Assembly (NCBI GenBank): GCA_964579505.1
Contig: CAZOGC010000011.1
Location: 1 to 64,000, forward strand
Length of the DNA stretch: 64,000 bases
Source of the DNA: JAJYSO01 sp964579505
GTDB lineage: Bacteria > Bacteroidota > Bacteroidia > Flavobacteriales > Flavobacteriaceae
Direction of reading: 5' to 3'
Position 1 is the stretch's first letter. The number at the start of each line of letters is the position of its first letter. Made by a program: the position numbers and the translations under genes. The notes below the pieces were generated by a model that was not told the origin of the DNA, ran no database searches, and saw nothing but the letters and a program-made list of their open reading frames with translations. Positions 51,794-60,685 of the stretch are shown one piece after another.

Positions 51794-52616
51794 CTTTAGT
51801 AATTTCTTTTTCAAATTGTTTTGCAAATTGCAATTTTTTTTGGTTTAATAAAATTTGTTTTATAGTGGGTTTTATATAACTCAAAGGAGCTTGTTCATCG
51901 CGCAAACGAACATCTTTTATAAAAATCAAATATAGACTTAACGAGTCTTTAAGCGTGATGAATTTACCTTTTTTTAAAGAAATGTCGTTTTTTTTCTCTT
52001 TTAAGAGCGCTATTTTTTTATATAACAATTGTTGTTTTACCCATACAGAATCGTTTAATGAAGAAGCTTTAAATTTAAAAGATTCTTTATAGAGTTTGTT
52101 TTGATCTTCTGTGTTAAAGCGTTCAAACTGTTTTTTTATGTTGGCTAAGTCAGAATAATCTTTAGCCAATTTAAGATAACGCAATTTTATCAGATTTTCA
52201 TTGAGCTTAAAATTATCTTTGTTCTTCTCATAATATATTTTAATAGCCTGTTCAGAGATGCTCGTATCCATTTTACTGGCAATAATCATATCCTTATAAG
52301 CCTCTGTATAAAGCTCTTGTCTATAGTTTTTAACCATAGCGTTATATTCTTCTTGCTTTTCTTGAGGCAAATTTCGTTTAGCCCCGGCTAATAACAACTG
52401 CTCTGTGGCCCATTTATTAATATAATTGTGCACAAAAATAACGCTATCTTCTGCTGATATATCATTAGGAAGCGCCTGCATAACTTCGCTTTTATCTAGA
52501 TATACATTATCTACTCTGGCAAGGTGCTCAGTGGTTTTTTTCGGTTTGAAATAATGACAACTCACCATAGAAATGGCAAGAAATAAAAGGATGATGTGAA
52601 TCGTTACTTTTTTCAA
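51756..52616 (-). CDS. Peptidyl-prolyl isomerase-like foldase lipoprotein
   Basis: This 286-residue lipoprotein (lipobox MVSC, Cys20) has a SurA/PrsA-like order: ARVDNVYLDKSEVMQALP, then a helical chaperone region with YINKWATEQLLLAGAKRNLP. A degenerate parvulin-like centre follows, without clear active-site residues. It is encoded directly before, and overlaps, the SurA-like gene. By context it is an envelope folding factor, probably with chaperone rather than isomerase activity. I am less sure of the family than of the neighbour. Confidence 0.7.
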   Translation of the reverse strand: MKKVTIHIILLFLAISMVSCHYFKPKKTTEHLARVDNVYLDKSEVMQALPNDISAEDSVIFVHNYINKWATEQLLLAGAKRNLPQEKQEEYNAMVKNYRQELYTEAYKDMIIASKMDTSISEQAIKIYYEKNKDNFKLNENLIKLRYLKLAKDYSDLANIKKQFERFNTEDQNKLYKESFKFKASSLNDSVWVKQQLLYKKIALLKEKKNDISLKKGKFITLKDSLSLYLIFIKDVRLRDEQAPLSYIKPTIKQILLNQKKLQFAKQFEKEITKDALEDNKFEIYH

Positions 52617-52785
52617 AATAGTGAAATCAATCAGAAAAACCGATTAGATGCAGCAAAAATAAGAAACCCAGTGCTTTTGCCAAGTGTTTTAAGAATTAGA
52701 TTCTGTTTTTTGGCTATATTCTTTATTATTATCAGTTAGTCGGCTATACTTTTTTTATCTTTAAGACCTGAAAAAATAGATTTTT

Positions 52786-53367
52786 ATGGCGCATTTGCTG
52801 ATAGAAAGCATGGCAAAATACATCAACTTATTGCCTGAAGAAGAAAGGTGTTTGTTGGCCTCTTTTACGGTTGAAGAGCACAAAGCAAAAACATTTCTTT
52901 TGCGAGAAGGCGAAATTTCTAAACGACACATTTTTGTATTGTCCGGTATTTTGCGATTGTATACGGTAGATGATAATTTGGTAGAGCACACCATGGGGTT
53001 TTCCCCAAGAGGTTGGTGGATGGGTGATATGTACAGTTTTTTATCAGGAAAACCGGGAAACTCTTTCATAGAGGTAGTAGAGGAAGCTAAAATTATGTGT
53101 CAGACGCGCAAAAAACAACTTGTTATGTTTGATGAGATTCCTAAACTAGAACGGTTTCATCGAATTTTGGTTGAGCGTTCATTAGTGGCACATCAACAGC
53201 GGCTATTAGACATTATGCGATTATCTGCCGAAGAGCGTTATCTTAAGTTTTGCGAACGTTTTCCGGATATAAAATACCGGTTACCCCAAAAGCAAATTGC
53301 TTCTTATTTGGGAATTACCCCGGAGTTTTTTAGCAAAATGAAAGCCAATATGCTTCGTAGAAAATAG
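52786..53367 (+). CDS. Crp/Fnr-family transcription regulator
   Basis: This 193-residue protein has a cyclic-nucleotide-binding-like beta-barrel (about residues 20-115), with KTFLLREGEISKRHIFVLSG and FSPRGWWMGDMYSFL. A long dimer helix and a winged-helix end follow, with RLPQKQIASYLGITPEFFSK. The Arg and Glu that bind cAMP phosphate are not in the classical motif, so a different or no ligand is likely, as for most Bacteroidota members. It stands just upstream of the E2/E1 genes in the same direction, with an 87-bp gap, and may or may not control them. Confidence 0.88.
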   Translation: MAHLLIESMAKYINLLPEEERCLLASFTVEEHKAKTFLLREGEISKRHIFVLSGILRLYTVDDNLVEHTMGFSPRGWWMGDMYSFLSGKPGNSFIEVVEEAKIMCQTRKKQLVMFDEIPKLERFHRILVERSLVAHQQRLLDIMRLSAEERYLKFCERFPDIKYRLPQKQIASYLGITPEFFSKMKANMLRRK

Positions 53368-53454
53368 CAACCTTGAAGATGAAAAAATCAAATTGGATGT
53401 AAGCTAGAAAAAACGGCTGTTTTCGTGTATCTTTGAACAATTCTATACTTATTT

Positions 53455-54810
53455 ATGCATACAAAAGAAACCCCTCAAGAAACAATTATAAAACTACCAA
53501 AATTAGGCGAAAGTATTACCCAAGCCACCATTCTTAATTGGCTGGTAAATGAAGGTGATTTTGTAGAAGAAGGACAGAGTGTGGTAGAAGTGGCTACTGA
53601 TAAAGTAGATTCTGAAGTACCGGCGCCAACTAGTGGCGAGTTGATAAAGATTATGACCCAACCTGATGAAGTGGTACAAGTAGGCCAGGTACTGGGAAAA
53701 ATAAAATTTTCTGCGATAAAGCCTAAAAAGAACTCAACTTCTCAAAAAACAACAACTAATAAAGAGTCGAAGGCGCCTAACCCTATGCCGGTTTCCCCCA
53801 AGTCTAAAAAAACGACTCCCCCAAAACCAGCGGGTACAGCTCCACAACACGCGAGAACCATGACTTTGCCGGGGCGTAACGACAATCGGTTTTATTCGCC
53901 TTTGGTAAAACAAATTGCGGTAGAACACCACATTAGCTATGAGGAGTTAGCGCGTATTCCGGCATCTGGAGAGGATGGAAGATTGCGGAAGAGTGATATT
54001 TTTAAATACCTAGAAGCAGGACGTCCGGCGCAATTTGTACAAACAGTTCCGGCAGCGGTACCTTCCGGATTTCAACTACCCGATTTACAATTTGACAAAG
54101 GAACCGGCCGAATTATAGAAATGGATCGTATGGCGAAGATGATTCGGGATCATATGATTTTTTCTCGCGTGCACTCTCCACACGTTACCGCTTACGTAGA
54201 AGCAGATATGACGGCTATGGTAAATTGGCGAAATGCTCATAAAAAAGCTTTTCAAGAAAAATATGGGCAGAAACTAACGTTTACCCCACTTTTTATTCAA
54301 GCAGTAGCTAAAGCTATTCAAGATTTCCCGATGATTAATTCGTCTTTAGATGGTGATAAAATTATTCAAAAAGAAGAAATTAATATAGGAATAGGAGCAG
54401 CGCTTCCTAGCGGAAACCTGATTGTTCCGGTTGTTAAGAAAGCGGGTCAAAAAGATTTAAAAGAATTGGCTACGACAGTAAACAGTTTGGTAGAAAAAGC
54501 ACGGAATAATAACCTAAATGTAGATGACACCCAAGGCGGAACGTTTACCCTGTCTAACGTGGGTACATTTGGCAGTTTAATGGGTACCCCCATTATTAAC
54601 CAACCACAAGCAGCTATTCTGGCTACCGGAGTGATTAAGAAAAGAGCCGAGGTAATAGAATATGAAGACGGCGATAAAATTGAAATACGGCAAATGATGT
54701 ATTTGTGTCTTTCGTTTGACCACAGTTTTATAGGAGGACATTTGGCGGGTAGTTTTTTAAGACGGGTAGCTGACTATTTTGAAGATTTTACGCCCGGTAA
54801 AAAGAATTAG
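53455..54810 (+). CDS. 2-oxoacid dehydrogenase E2 (lipoamide acyltransferase) with altered active site
   Basis: This 451-residue protein has a lipoyl domain (about residues 10-85) with the lipoyl Lys50 in VEVATDKVDSEVPAP. A Pro/Lys/Thr-rich linker (about 95-140), an E3-binding domain (YSPLVKQIAVEHHISYEELA, about 147-185) and an acyltransferase core follow. The expected His-x-x-x-Asp-Gly motif near the end reads HSFIGG (His423 to Gly428), so the Asp is replaced by Gly427. With the fused E1 12 bases downstream it forms a branched-chain 2-oxoacid dehydrogenase. A TATCTTTG box at 53428-53435 marks a likely promoter. Confidence 0.92.
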   Translation: MHTKETPQETIIKLPKLGESITQATILNWLVNEGDFVEEGQSVVEVATDKVDSEVPAPTSGELIKIMTQPDEVVQVGQVLGKIKFSAIKPKKNSTSQKTTTNKESKAPNPMPVSPKSKKTTPPKPAGTAPQHARTMTLPGRNDNRFYSPLVKQIAVEHHISYEELARIPASGEDGRLRKSDIFKYLEAGRPAQFVQTVPAAVPSGFQLPDLQFDKGTGRIIEMDRMAKMIRDHMIFSRVHSPHVTAYVEADMTAMVNWRNAHKKAFQEKYGQKLTFTPLFIQAVAKAIQDFPMINSSLDGDKIIQKEEINIGIGAALPSGNLIVPVVKKAGQKDLKELATTVNSLVEKARNNNLNVDDTQGGTFTLSNVGTFGSLMGTPIINQPQAAILATGVIKKRAEVIEYEDGDKIEIRQMMYLCLSFDHSFIGGHLAGSFLRRVADYFEDFTPGKKN

Positions 54811-54821
54811 ACTTAAAATTT

Positions 54822-56891
54822 ATGAAAATTGACAAAAAGATACTCAAGGAAGCCTTTACTCATTTGGTGACGGCAAAAGCCTTGACCGAAACTTATGAAG
54901 CAAATTTTAAAGAAGCTTCCAAATATGTACATGCCACTTCCCGTGGACATGAGATTATTCAAATTGCCGCAGGGATGCAGCTCAACCCCTGGGATTATGT
55001 TTTTCCCTATTACCGCGATGATTCCATTTTGTTGTCTATTGGAATGACGCCACTAGATTTAATGCTACAGTTACGCGCTAAAAAAGACGATCCATTTTCG
55101 GGTGGGCGAACCTATTATTCGCATCCGAGTTTGCGAGACGAGGACAAACCTAAAATTCCTCATCAAAGTTCGGCAACCGGAATGCAGGCAATCCCGGCAA
55201 CAGGTACAGCCATGGGGATGCAGTATAAAGAAATAGAGAAAATAAACAAGCTCGTAAAAGGCCAAAAGAAAGACGATAAACCGTTGGTAATTTGTTCGTT
55301 GGGCGATGCCTGTGTTACCGAAGGAGAAGTGGCTGAAGCTTTTCAAATGGCGGCTTTAAAACAATTGCCTATTTTATATCTCGTACAAGATAACGGCTGG
55401 GATATTTCTGCAAATCAACCCGAAGTACGAGCCCAAAATGCTTTTGAATATGCACAAGGCTTTAAAGGACTTGAGGCTATTACAATTGACGGAACCGATT
55501 TTGAAAAATCGTATTCCACTTTGAAAAAAGTGATGGAAACTATTCGTGAAGAACGGCGTCCTTTTTTGGTACATGCTGAGGTTCCTTTGTTGAATCATCA
55601 CACATCGGGTGTGCGGATGGAGTGGTATCGAGATGATTTGGAAGAGCAACGCAAGCGGGATCCTTACCCCAAGATGAAGAAATATCTGCTCAAAAATAAT
55701 TTTACTGAAGCCGAGTTGGAGGCAATTGAACAAGCGGCACAAGCCACGGTAAAAGAAGGGTATCAAAAAGCAAATGAGGCACCGGATCCGGAACCTTCCG
55801 ATTTGTTTACCCACGATTTTGCCCCTACGGAAGTTACCGAAGAAGTAGGAGAGCGTTCTCCCGAAAATGGAGAAAAAGTAGTGATGGTAGATTGTGCTTT
55901 GCATGCAATTGAAGAAATCATGAAAAAACACTCGGAGAGTTTGTTGTACGGGCAAGATGTTGGGGGCAGATTGGGCGGTGTTTTTAGAGAAGCCGCCACC
56001 TTGGCTCAAAAATTTGGCGATGACCGAGTGTTCAATACGCCCATTCAAGAAGCTTTTATTGTGGGCTCGACCGTCGGGATGTCGGCAGTGGGGTTGAAGC
56101 CGATTGTAGAGGTGCAGTTTGCCGATTATATTTGGCCCGGTCTAAACCAATTGTTTACCGAGGTTAGTCGCAGCAATTATTTGTCTAACGGCAAATGGCC
56201 GGTTTCCATGGTCTTGCGCGTTCCTATCGGAGCCTATGGCAGCGGTGGCCCCTATCATTCGGGATCTTCTGAAAGCGTGGTGTGCAACATCAAAGGAATT
56301 AAAGTGGTGTACCCGAGTAACGGAGCCGACCTCAAGGGACTGATGAAAGCCGCTTTTTATGACCCTAATCCGGTGGTGATTTTTGAACACAAAGGATTGT
56401 ATTGGAGTAAGGTGCCCGGAACCCAAGGAGCTACCTCTATCGAACCTTCAGAAGATTATATTTTGCCATTGGGTAAAGCCCATGTTTTGCAAGAAATTTG
56501 GAAACAAGACGGGGTGGAAACCTTGTCGATTGTTACCTATGGAATGGGCGTTCATTGGGCGATGAATGCAGCCGAAGAATTAGGAATGCAAGACCGTATT
56601 GAAGTGGTGGATTTGCGTACACTGGCTCCACTTGATATGGAAACGATTTGTAAATCGGTAAAAAAATGCGGGAAAGCCTTGGTAGTAACCGAAGAACCCT
56701 CTAACAATTCCTTTGCCCGAGCTTTGGCCGGAAGAATACAAGAAGAATGTTTCCAATATCTAGATGCTCCGGTCATGACTTTGGGAAGTGAAAACATGCC
56801 CGCCATTCCGTTAAATGCTATTTTAGAGGCCACCATGATTCCTTCTACCGAAAAAGTAAAAAAGAAGATTGGGGAGTTATTGGCTTATTAA
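54822..56891 (+). CDS. Fused E1 alpha-beta subunit of branched-chain 2-oxoacid dehydrogenase
   Basis: This 689-residue protein joins the two E1 chains. The alpha half has the substrate segment GHEIIQIAAGMQLNPWDYVF and the thiamine-diphosphate motif ICSLGDACVTEGEVAEAFQ ending in VQDNGWDIS. The beta half starts near residue 350 with SLLYGQDVGGRLGGVFREA and has PIGAYGSGGPYHSGSSES and VVTEEPSNNSFARALAG. It decarboxylates branched-chain 2-oxoacids and loads the acyl group on E2. The E3 (lpdA) is encoded apart at 36395. This fusion is common in flavobacteria and feeds branched-chain fatty acid synthesis. Confidence 0.94.
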   Translation: MKIDKKILKEAFTHLVTAKALTETYEANFKEASKYVHATSRGHEIIQIAAGMQLNPWDYVFPYYRDDSILLSIGMTPLDLMLQLRAKKDDPFSGGRTYYSHPSLRDEDKPKIPHQSSATGMQAIPATGTAMGMQYKEIEKINKLVKGQKKDDKPLVICSLGDACVTEGEVAEAFQMAALKQLPILYLVQDNGWDISANQPEVRAQNAFEYAQGFKGLEAITIDGTDFEKSYSTLKKVMETIREERRPFLVHAEVPLLNHHTSGVRMEWYRDDLEEQRKRDPYPKMKKYLLKNNFTEAELEAIEQAAQATVKEGYQKANEAPDPEPSDLFTHDFAPTEVTEEVGERSPENGEKVVMVDCALHAIEEIMKKHSESLLYGQDVGGRLGGVFREAATLAQKFGDDRVFNTPIQEAFIVGSTVGMSAVGLKPIVEVQFADYIWPGLNQLFTEVSRSNYLSNGKWPVSMVLRVPIGAYGSGGPYHSGSSESVVCNIKGIKVVYPSNGADLKGLMKAAFYDPNPVVIFEHKGLYWSKVPGTQGATSIEPSEDYILPLGKAHVLQEIWKQDGVETLSIVTYGMGVHWAMNAAEELGMQDRIEVVDLRTLAPLDMETICKSVKKCGKALVVTEEPSNNSFARALAGRIQEECFQYLDAPVMTLGSENMPAIPLNAILEATMIPSTEKVKKKIGELLAY

Positions 56892-57087
56892 CCTGATAAT
56901 AATTTTTTGCTTCGATAGATTAGATATATGGGACTATATTTAGTTCAGTTTACTGCGTAGAATTTTCACTTAATTGTTAATTTAGATAGTATGCTATTAT
57001 ATTCAAAGCTTTTTACTTGGTTGTCAATAATTCAGTTTATTCTACTTATTGGTTTTAAGGGTTAGTCGTTTGGTTGATTAGACGGCT

Positions 57088-57144
57088 TCTCCTAAATAAA
57101 AAAGAATAAATTATTGTTCAATAGCGGACTAATCATTTAGGAGA
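57088..57144. repeat. 10-bp inverted repeat in a gene-free gap
   Basis: The 359-bp gap at 56892-57250 holds no confident gene. In it TCTCCTAAAT (57088-57097) and ATTTAGGAGA (57135-57144) are perfect inverted repeats around 37 bases. GATTAG next to the left arm and CTAATC next to the right arm are also complementary but in permuted order. It lies between convergent genes but has no T-run, so a terminator role is doubtful. Confidence 0.4.
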
Positions 57145-57250
57145 GAAAAAATCGGTAAAAACAATTGACTATGAAAATAGAATTGGAAAATAAGAAAACG
57201 GGATAAGGTTTTTTAGGAAGATAAAAAATACTTTCCTGCTTTGTAATATT

Positions 57251-58573
57251 CTAAAAAGTAATAGTTTTAAAACGATTGTTCTTTTTTCGCAGATAATGTT
57301 GAATAATATGGCGTGCTTCAGGAGTGTCTTTCATAGGAGTGAGCAAATTGCGAATAATTTCAGGAGAGCGGATTTGGAAATTTAAATCAAAGTAAGCCAT
57401 ACCTTTAAAAGTCCCCTTTTCTATAAGGAGTGCACTTTTTTCTTCCGGAGTTCGCCCCGGACCAATTAAGAGTTTGTTTTTATGGCGTAAGCTGTACTCA
57501 TCAATAAATTTTTTAACACGTTGGTTATACACTTCCGGTGATTCTTTGAGAGCGTTTTTTCCTTTTTGTAAGCCGGAAAGAACAGGGTTTAAGTTAAAAT
57601 TAGCTACGGCCTCTTCGAGAAATTTTTTTCCATGGCTTAGCTGTGTAAAAGTGATGATATTGCATTTAGCCGTGCGCGTCTTACCGAGTTTTAAGTGCAC
57701 GTACCCATCGTGGTCGGTAAAGTGGTATAAAGCAAACAGGGTAGTGGGCTTTTGGGCAGCTGTATTGTATTTGGGTTTGATTTTTTTTAGAATTTCATTT
57801 TCTTTTAGTCGGGCTACTAATTCATTGCCGGTAAGATCGTAGCTGGCAGAAGCTATTTCTTGTTGTATTTTTTGAACTTTTGGGCTGTTGCCGGTAAGAA
57901 GTTGGCTAACCCGTTTACGTATGTTTTTATGAGCACCTAAATATATGATATCTCCTTCTTGGTTATGTAGGTAATACACACCCATGTCGGTTGGTAGGGA
58001 GTCTAAAATTTTTAAGAAAGCCTTTTTAACGGGAGTTTGAGGGCGTTGTTTGAGTTGGCTGCTTACAATTTTTTTATCGGTGTCTTTGTTCAGCAGTAGT
58101 TTAAAAAGTTTTACGGTGGCTTGTGCATCGCCAATAGCGCGGTGTCTATCGGTTAATGGAATCCCTAGATTTTTTACCAATTTACCTAAGCTGTATGAGG
58201 GCATTCCGGGAATCAATTTTTTAGACAATTCAACGGTACAAAGGGTTTTGCGTTGGTAATCGTAGCCTAATCGCTTAAATTCTGTACGTAATAGCCGGTA
58301 ATCAAATTTGGCATTATGTGCCACGATAACACAATCTTCGGTAATTTCGATAACTCTTTTAGCTACTTCAAAAAATTTAGGAGCATAGCGAAGCATGTCG
58401 TTATTAATACCGGTTAATTTTACAACAAAGGGCTGTATTTTTCGTTCCGGATTGACTAAGCAACTAAATTGATCAACTATATTTTGTCCGTCAAATTTAT
58501 AGATGGCAATCTCCGTAATGCCTTCTTCATTATATTTTCCCCCTGTCGATTCTAAGTCAACAATTGCGTACAT
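57251..58573 (-). CDS. DnaQ-like 3'-5' exonuclease fused to a GIY-YIG (UvrC-type) endonuclease domain
   Basis: I use the ATG at 58573 (MYAIVDLESTGG), since the longer frame adds an unrelated 37-residue extension. The first 165 residues form a DEDDh exonuclease: Asp and Glu in YAIVDLESTG, Asp in IVAHNAKFDYRLL, and His with Asp in HRAIGDAQAT. A GIY-YIG domain follows (about 195-275), with MGVYYLHNQEGDIIYLGAHK and NELVARLKENEIL, then a C-terminal region of about 170 residues as in Cho-like proteins. It is probably a repair nuclease. The fusion is common in Bacteroidota, but the exact lesion it handles is unknown. Confidence 0.88.
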   Translation of the reverse strand: MYAIVDLESTGGKYNEEGITEIAIYKFDGQNIVDQFSCLVNPERKIQPFVVKLTGINNDMLRYAPKFFEVAKRVIEITEDCVIVAHNAKFDYRLLRTEFKRLGYDYQRKTLCTVELSKKLIPGMPSYSLGKLVKNLGIPLTDRHRAIGDAQATVKLFKLLLNKDTDKKIVSSQLKQRPQTPVKKAFLKILDSLPTDMGVYYLHNQEGDIIYLGAHKNIRKRVSQLLTGNSPKVQKIQQEIASASYDLTGNELVARLKENEILKKIKPKYNTAAQKPTTLFALYHFTDHDGYVHLKLGKTRTAKCNIITFTQLSHGKKFLEEAVANFNLNPVLSGLQKGKNALKESPEVYNQRVKKFIDEYSLRHKNKLLIGPGRTPEEKSALLIEKGTFKGMAYFDLNFQIRSPEIIRNLLTPMKDTPEARHIIQHYLRKKNNRFKTITF

Positions 58574-58725
58574 CGCTATAAAATTCCGTTTACTAAAATA
58601 TCCGACAAATTTACGGACTAACTCCGAGATATTTTTAAAATTTGAAGTAGAATGAGCTGGAGCAGATTTAGCAATCAGGCGCAAGTAGCCTATTTGAGGT
58701 AAAACGTAACAATGCTGTTTTTGTG

Positions 58726-59385
58726 CTATTGATAATTTCTTGCGCCAAATATTTTGCTGCCAATTCGTACCATGGTAGAACCGGCTTTAACAGCAATAGG
58801 ATAGTCCCCACTCATTCCCATAGAAAGAATGGTCATTTCAGGATAAGTTTTGGCAAATGAATCGAAATTTTTTTTAAGAAAACTAAACTCGTCTTGTATT
58901 TGTTTTTTGCTTTCGGTATTAGTAGCCATGCCCATCAAGCCAACAATCTTTACGTTTTCCATATTAGCGTAGGCCTCTGATGTAAGAATGTTGTTTACTT
59001 CCTCTACGTCCATACCAAACTTGCTGTCTTCTTGAGCAATTTTAAGCTGTAACAAACAGTTAATCACGCGGTTTTCTTTTTTGGCTCGTTTGTTAATTTC
59101 TTTGAGAAGTTTCATCCTATCTACCGCATGAATCAGGCTAACATACGGCGCCATATATTTTATTTTGTTGGTTTGTACATGTCCAATCATATGCCATTCA
59201 ATATCTTCTGGCAACGCCTCGTGTTTACGTGTCATTTCCTGAATTTTATTTTCGCCAAAAACACGCTGCCCGGCATCATAAGCTTTTTTAATATCGCTTA
59301 CCGGTTTGGTTTTAGATACTGCCACGAGGGTAACCTCTTTTGGTAACTCTTCTCGTATTTTCGCTAAATTTTCAGTAATACTCAT
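58726..59385 (-). CDS. yggS: YggS/PLPBP-family pyridoxal phosphate homeostasis protein
   Basis: This 219-residue protein is a full-length YggS. It has TLVAVSKTKPVSDI with the PLP-binding Lys25, then RVFGENKIQEM, DIEWHMIGHVQTNKIKYM and LSMGMSGDYPIAVKAGSTMV, which hold the phosphate of PLP, and VRIGSKIFG. It buffers free PLP and has no racemase activity in most bacteria. It is second from last in a minus-strand run. A truncated second copy lies at 104-277. Confidence 0.94.
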   Translation of the reverse strand: MSITENLAKIREELPKEVTLVAVSKTKPVSDIKKAYDAGQRVFGENKIQEMTRKHEALPEDIEWHMIGHVQTNKIKYMAPYVSLIHAVDRMKLLKEINKRAKKENRVINCLLQLKIAQEDSKFGMDVEEVNNILTSEAYANMENVKIVGLMGMATNTESKKQIQDEFSFLKKNFDSFAKTYPEMTILSMGMSGDYPIAVKAGSTMVRIGSKIFGARNYQ

Positions 59386-59435
59386 AGCAATTTATAGTTT
59401 AAAATTTACGATGATAAACGCCTCTTGTTAATGGC

Positions 59436-60674
59436 TTAAAACTCGTAGATGGTAATTCCACTTCGCAATTTGGGTTCTATGTAAGTAGCTTTAGGAGGCA
59501 TTTTTAAATCTTCATCTGCAATTTCTTTAATCTCATTTATAGTAGCCGGAAGCATACCAAACCCTACGGCATATTGCCCGCTGTCTATTTTTCCTTTTAC
59601 GTAAGCCATCCCTTTTTTGCCTTGTGAGTAGGCAATTCGTTCATCGTTGCGCAAATCTTCTATTCCTAGAATAGGATTAAGTATGGTTTCATATAAGATT
59701 TGCACATCTAGTTTAGAGAGCGCATCGGTTATTTTATACTTGTATTTGCGTAGGTAAAGCGAATAAAATTCGCCGTCTAAATACATAGTAAAATGGGTTT
59801 TTATACTAGGGCGATAGTAATCATTTCCGCGATTTTCTATACGAAAATAATCGTCTAAATGAATGAGAAATTCTTCCTTACTCAGCCCGTTGAGATCTTT
59901 TACCAGTCGATTAAATTCATATATACGCAATTCACTTTCCGGAATGGTATAAGCCATAAAGTAATTATAAGGCTCTTCTCCGGTAAAATTGCTGTCTGCG
60001 GCTTGTAATTCTTTAGCGAGAAGAGAAGAGGAAGCCGACCGATGATGCCCGTCTGCAATATAAATTTTATCGAGTTGTTGAAATTGGGTTTCAATCTCTT
60101 TTAGTTGAGTAGGGTTATTGATAACCCACAAGTAGTGTGTGTCTCGATAGGTGGTTGTAAACTCATATTCGGCCCGTGTCTGCTCTATGTCGGCAAATAT
60201 TTTTTGTAACGTAGGATTATCGGGGTAGGTAAGCAGTACAGGCTCCGCGTTAAACCCTACTGTTTTTAAATAATTTTTGAAGGTTATTTCTCTTTTGGCC
60301 AGGGTGTGTTCGTGTTTTTTTATACTATTATTTGTGTAATCTTGTATACTGGCGGCTCCAATTATACCGTGAAAAACTTGATTTTCTCGGTTTACAATTT
60401 TGTGCAAGTAATAAGCCGGGTTTTTATCACATAAAAACACCCCATCTTCTTTAAACTCTTCATATCGGTTTTTAACCAATTCAAAACTATGTGTGCCTGA
60501 AATTTCTTTGTTGTACTTATAGCCCGGATTAACAATGTGCAAGAAAGAAAACGGATTGGTGTCGAGCCGAGCCTTTCGTTCACTTTCGGTATAACTTTGG
60601 TAGGATCTGGCTGCAATTAGCCCCACTTTATCGCGGGTGGGGCGAATAGCTTTAAAAGGAATAATTTTAGCCAT
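59436..60674 (-). CDS. DUF1015-family protein
   Basis: This 412-residue protein matches DUF1015: it starts with FKAIRPTRDKVGLIAARSYQ and contains NPFSFLHIVNPG and YIADGHHRSASSSLLAKEL, the family's most conserved block with Asp-Gly-His-His-Arg. The family is possibly a phosphatase or nucleotide-related enzyme, but no activity is established. It lies 50 bases upstream of yggS and 11 bases after the hbd-like gene, so these are likely one transcript. In many anaerobes it sits by serine metabolism genes, which is not the case here. Confidence 0.88.
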   Translation of the reverse strand: MAKIIPFKAIRPTRDKVGLIAARSYQSYTESERKARLDTNPFSFLHIVNPGYKYNKEISGTHSFELVKNRYEEFKEDGVFLCDKNPAYYLHKIVNRENQVFHGIIGAASIQDYTNNSIKKHEHTLAKREITFKNYLKTVGFNAEPVLLTYPDNPTLQKIFADIEQTRAEYEFTTTYRDTHYLWVINNPTQLKEIETQFQQLDKIYIADGHHRSASSSLLAKELQAADSNFTGEEPYNYFMAYTIPESELRIYEFNRLVKDLNGLSKEEFLIHLDDYFRIENRGNDYYRPSIKTHFTMYLDGEFYSLYLRKYKYKITDALSKLDVQILYETILNPILGIEDLRNDERIAYSQGKKGMAYVKGKIDSGQYAVGFGMLPATINEIKEIADEDLKMPPKATYIEPKLRSGITIYEF

Positions 60675-60685
60675 AACAAAAGGTT

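Noticed and set aside
55374..56048. 224-codon minus-strand ORF
   Set aside because: It lies entirely antisense to the E1 fusion gene, whose frame and motifs are certain. Its Cys/Phe/Ile-rich product is typical of an antisense shadow.
56991..57065. 24-codon hydrophobic ORF (MLLYSKLFTWLSIIQFILLI) in the gap after the E1 gene
   Set aside because: It is very short, has no visible ribosome binding site or partner antisense RNA, and such stretches are common by chance in A/T-rich DNA. A small toxin cannot be excluded.
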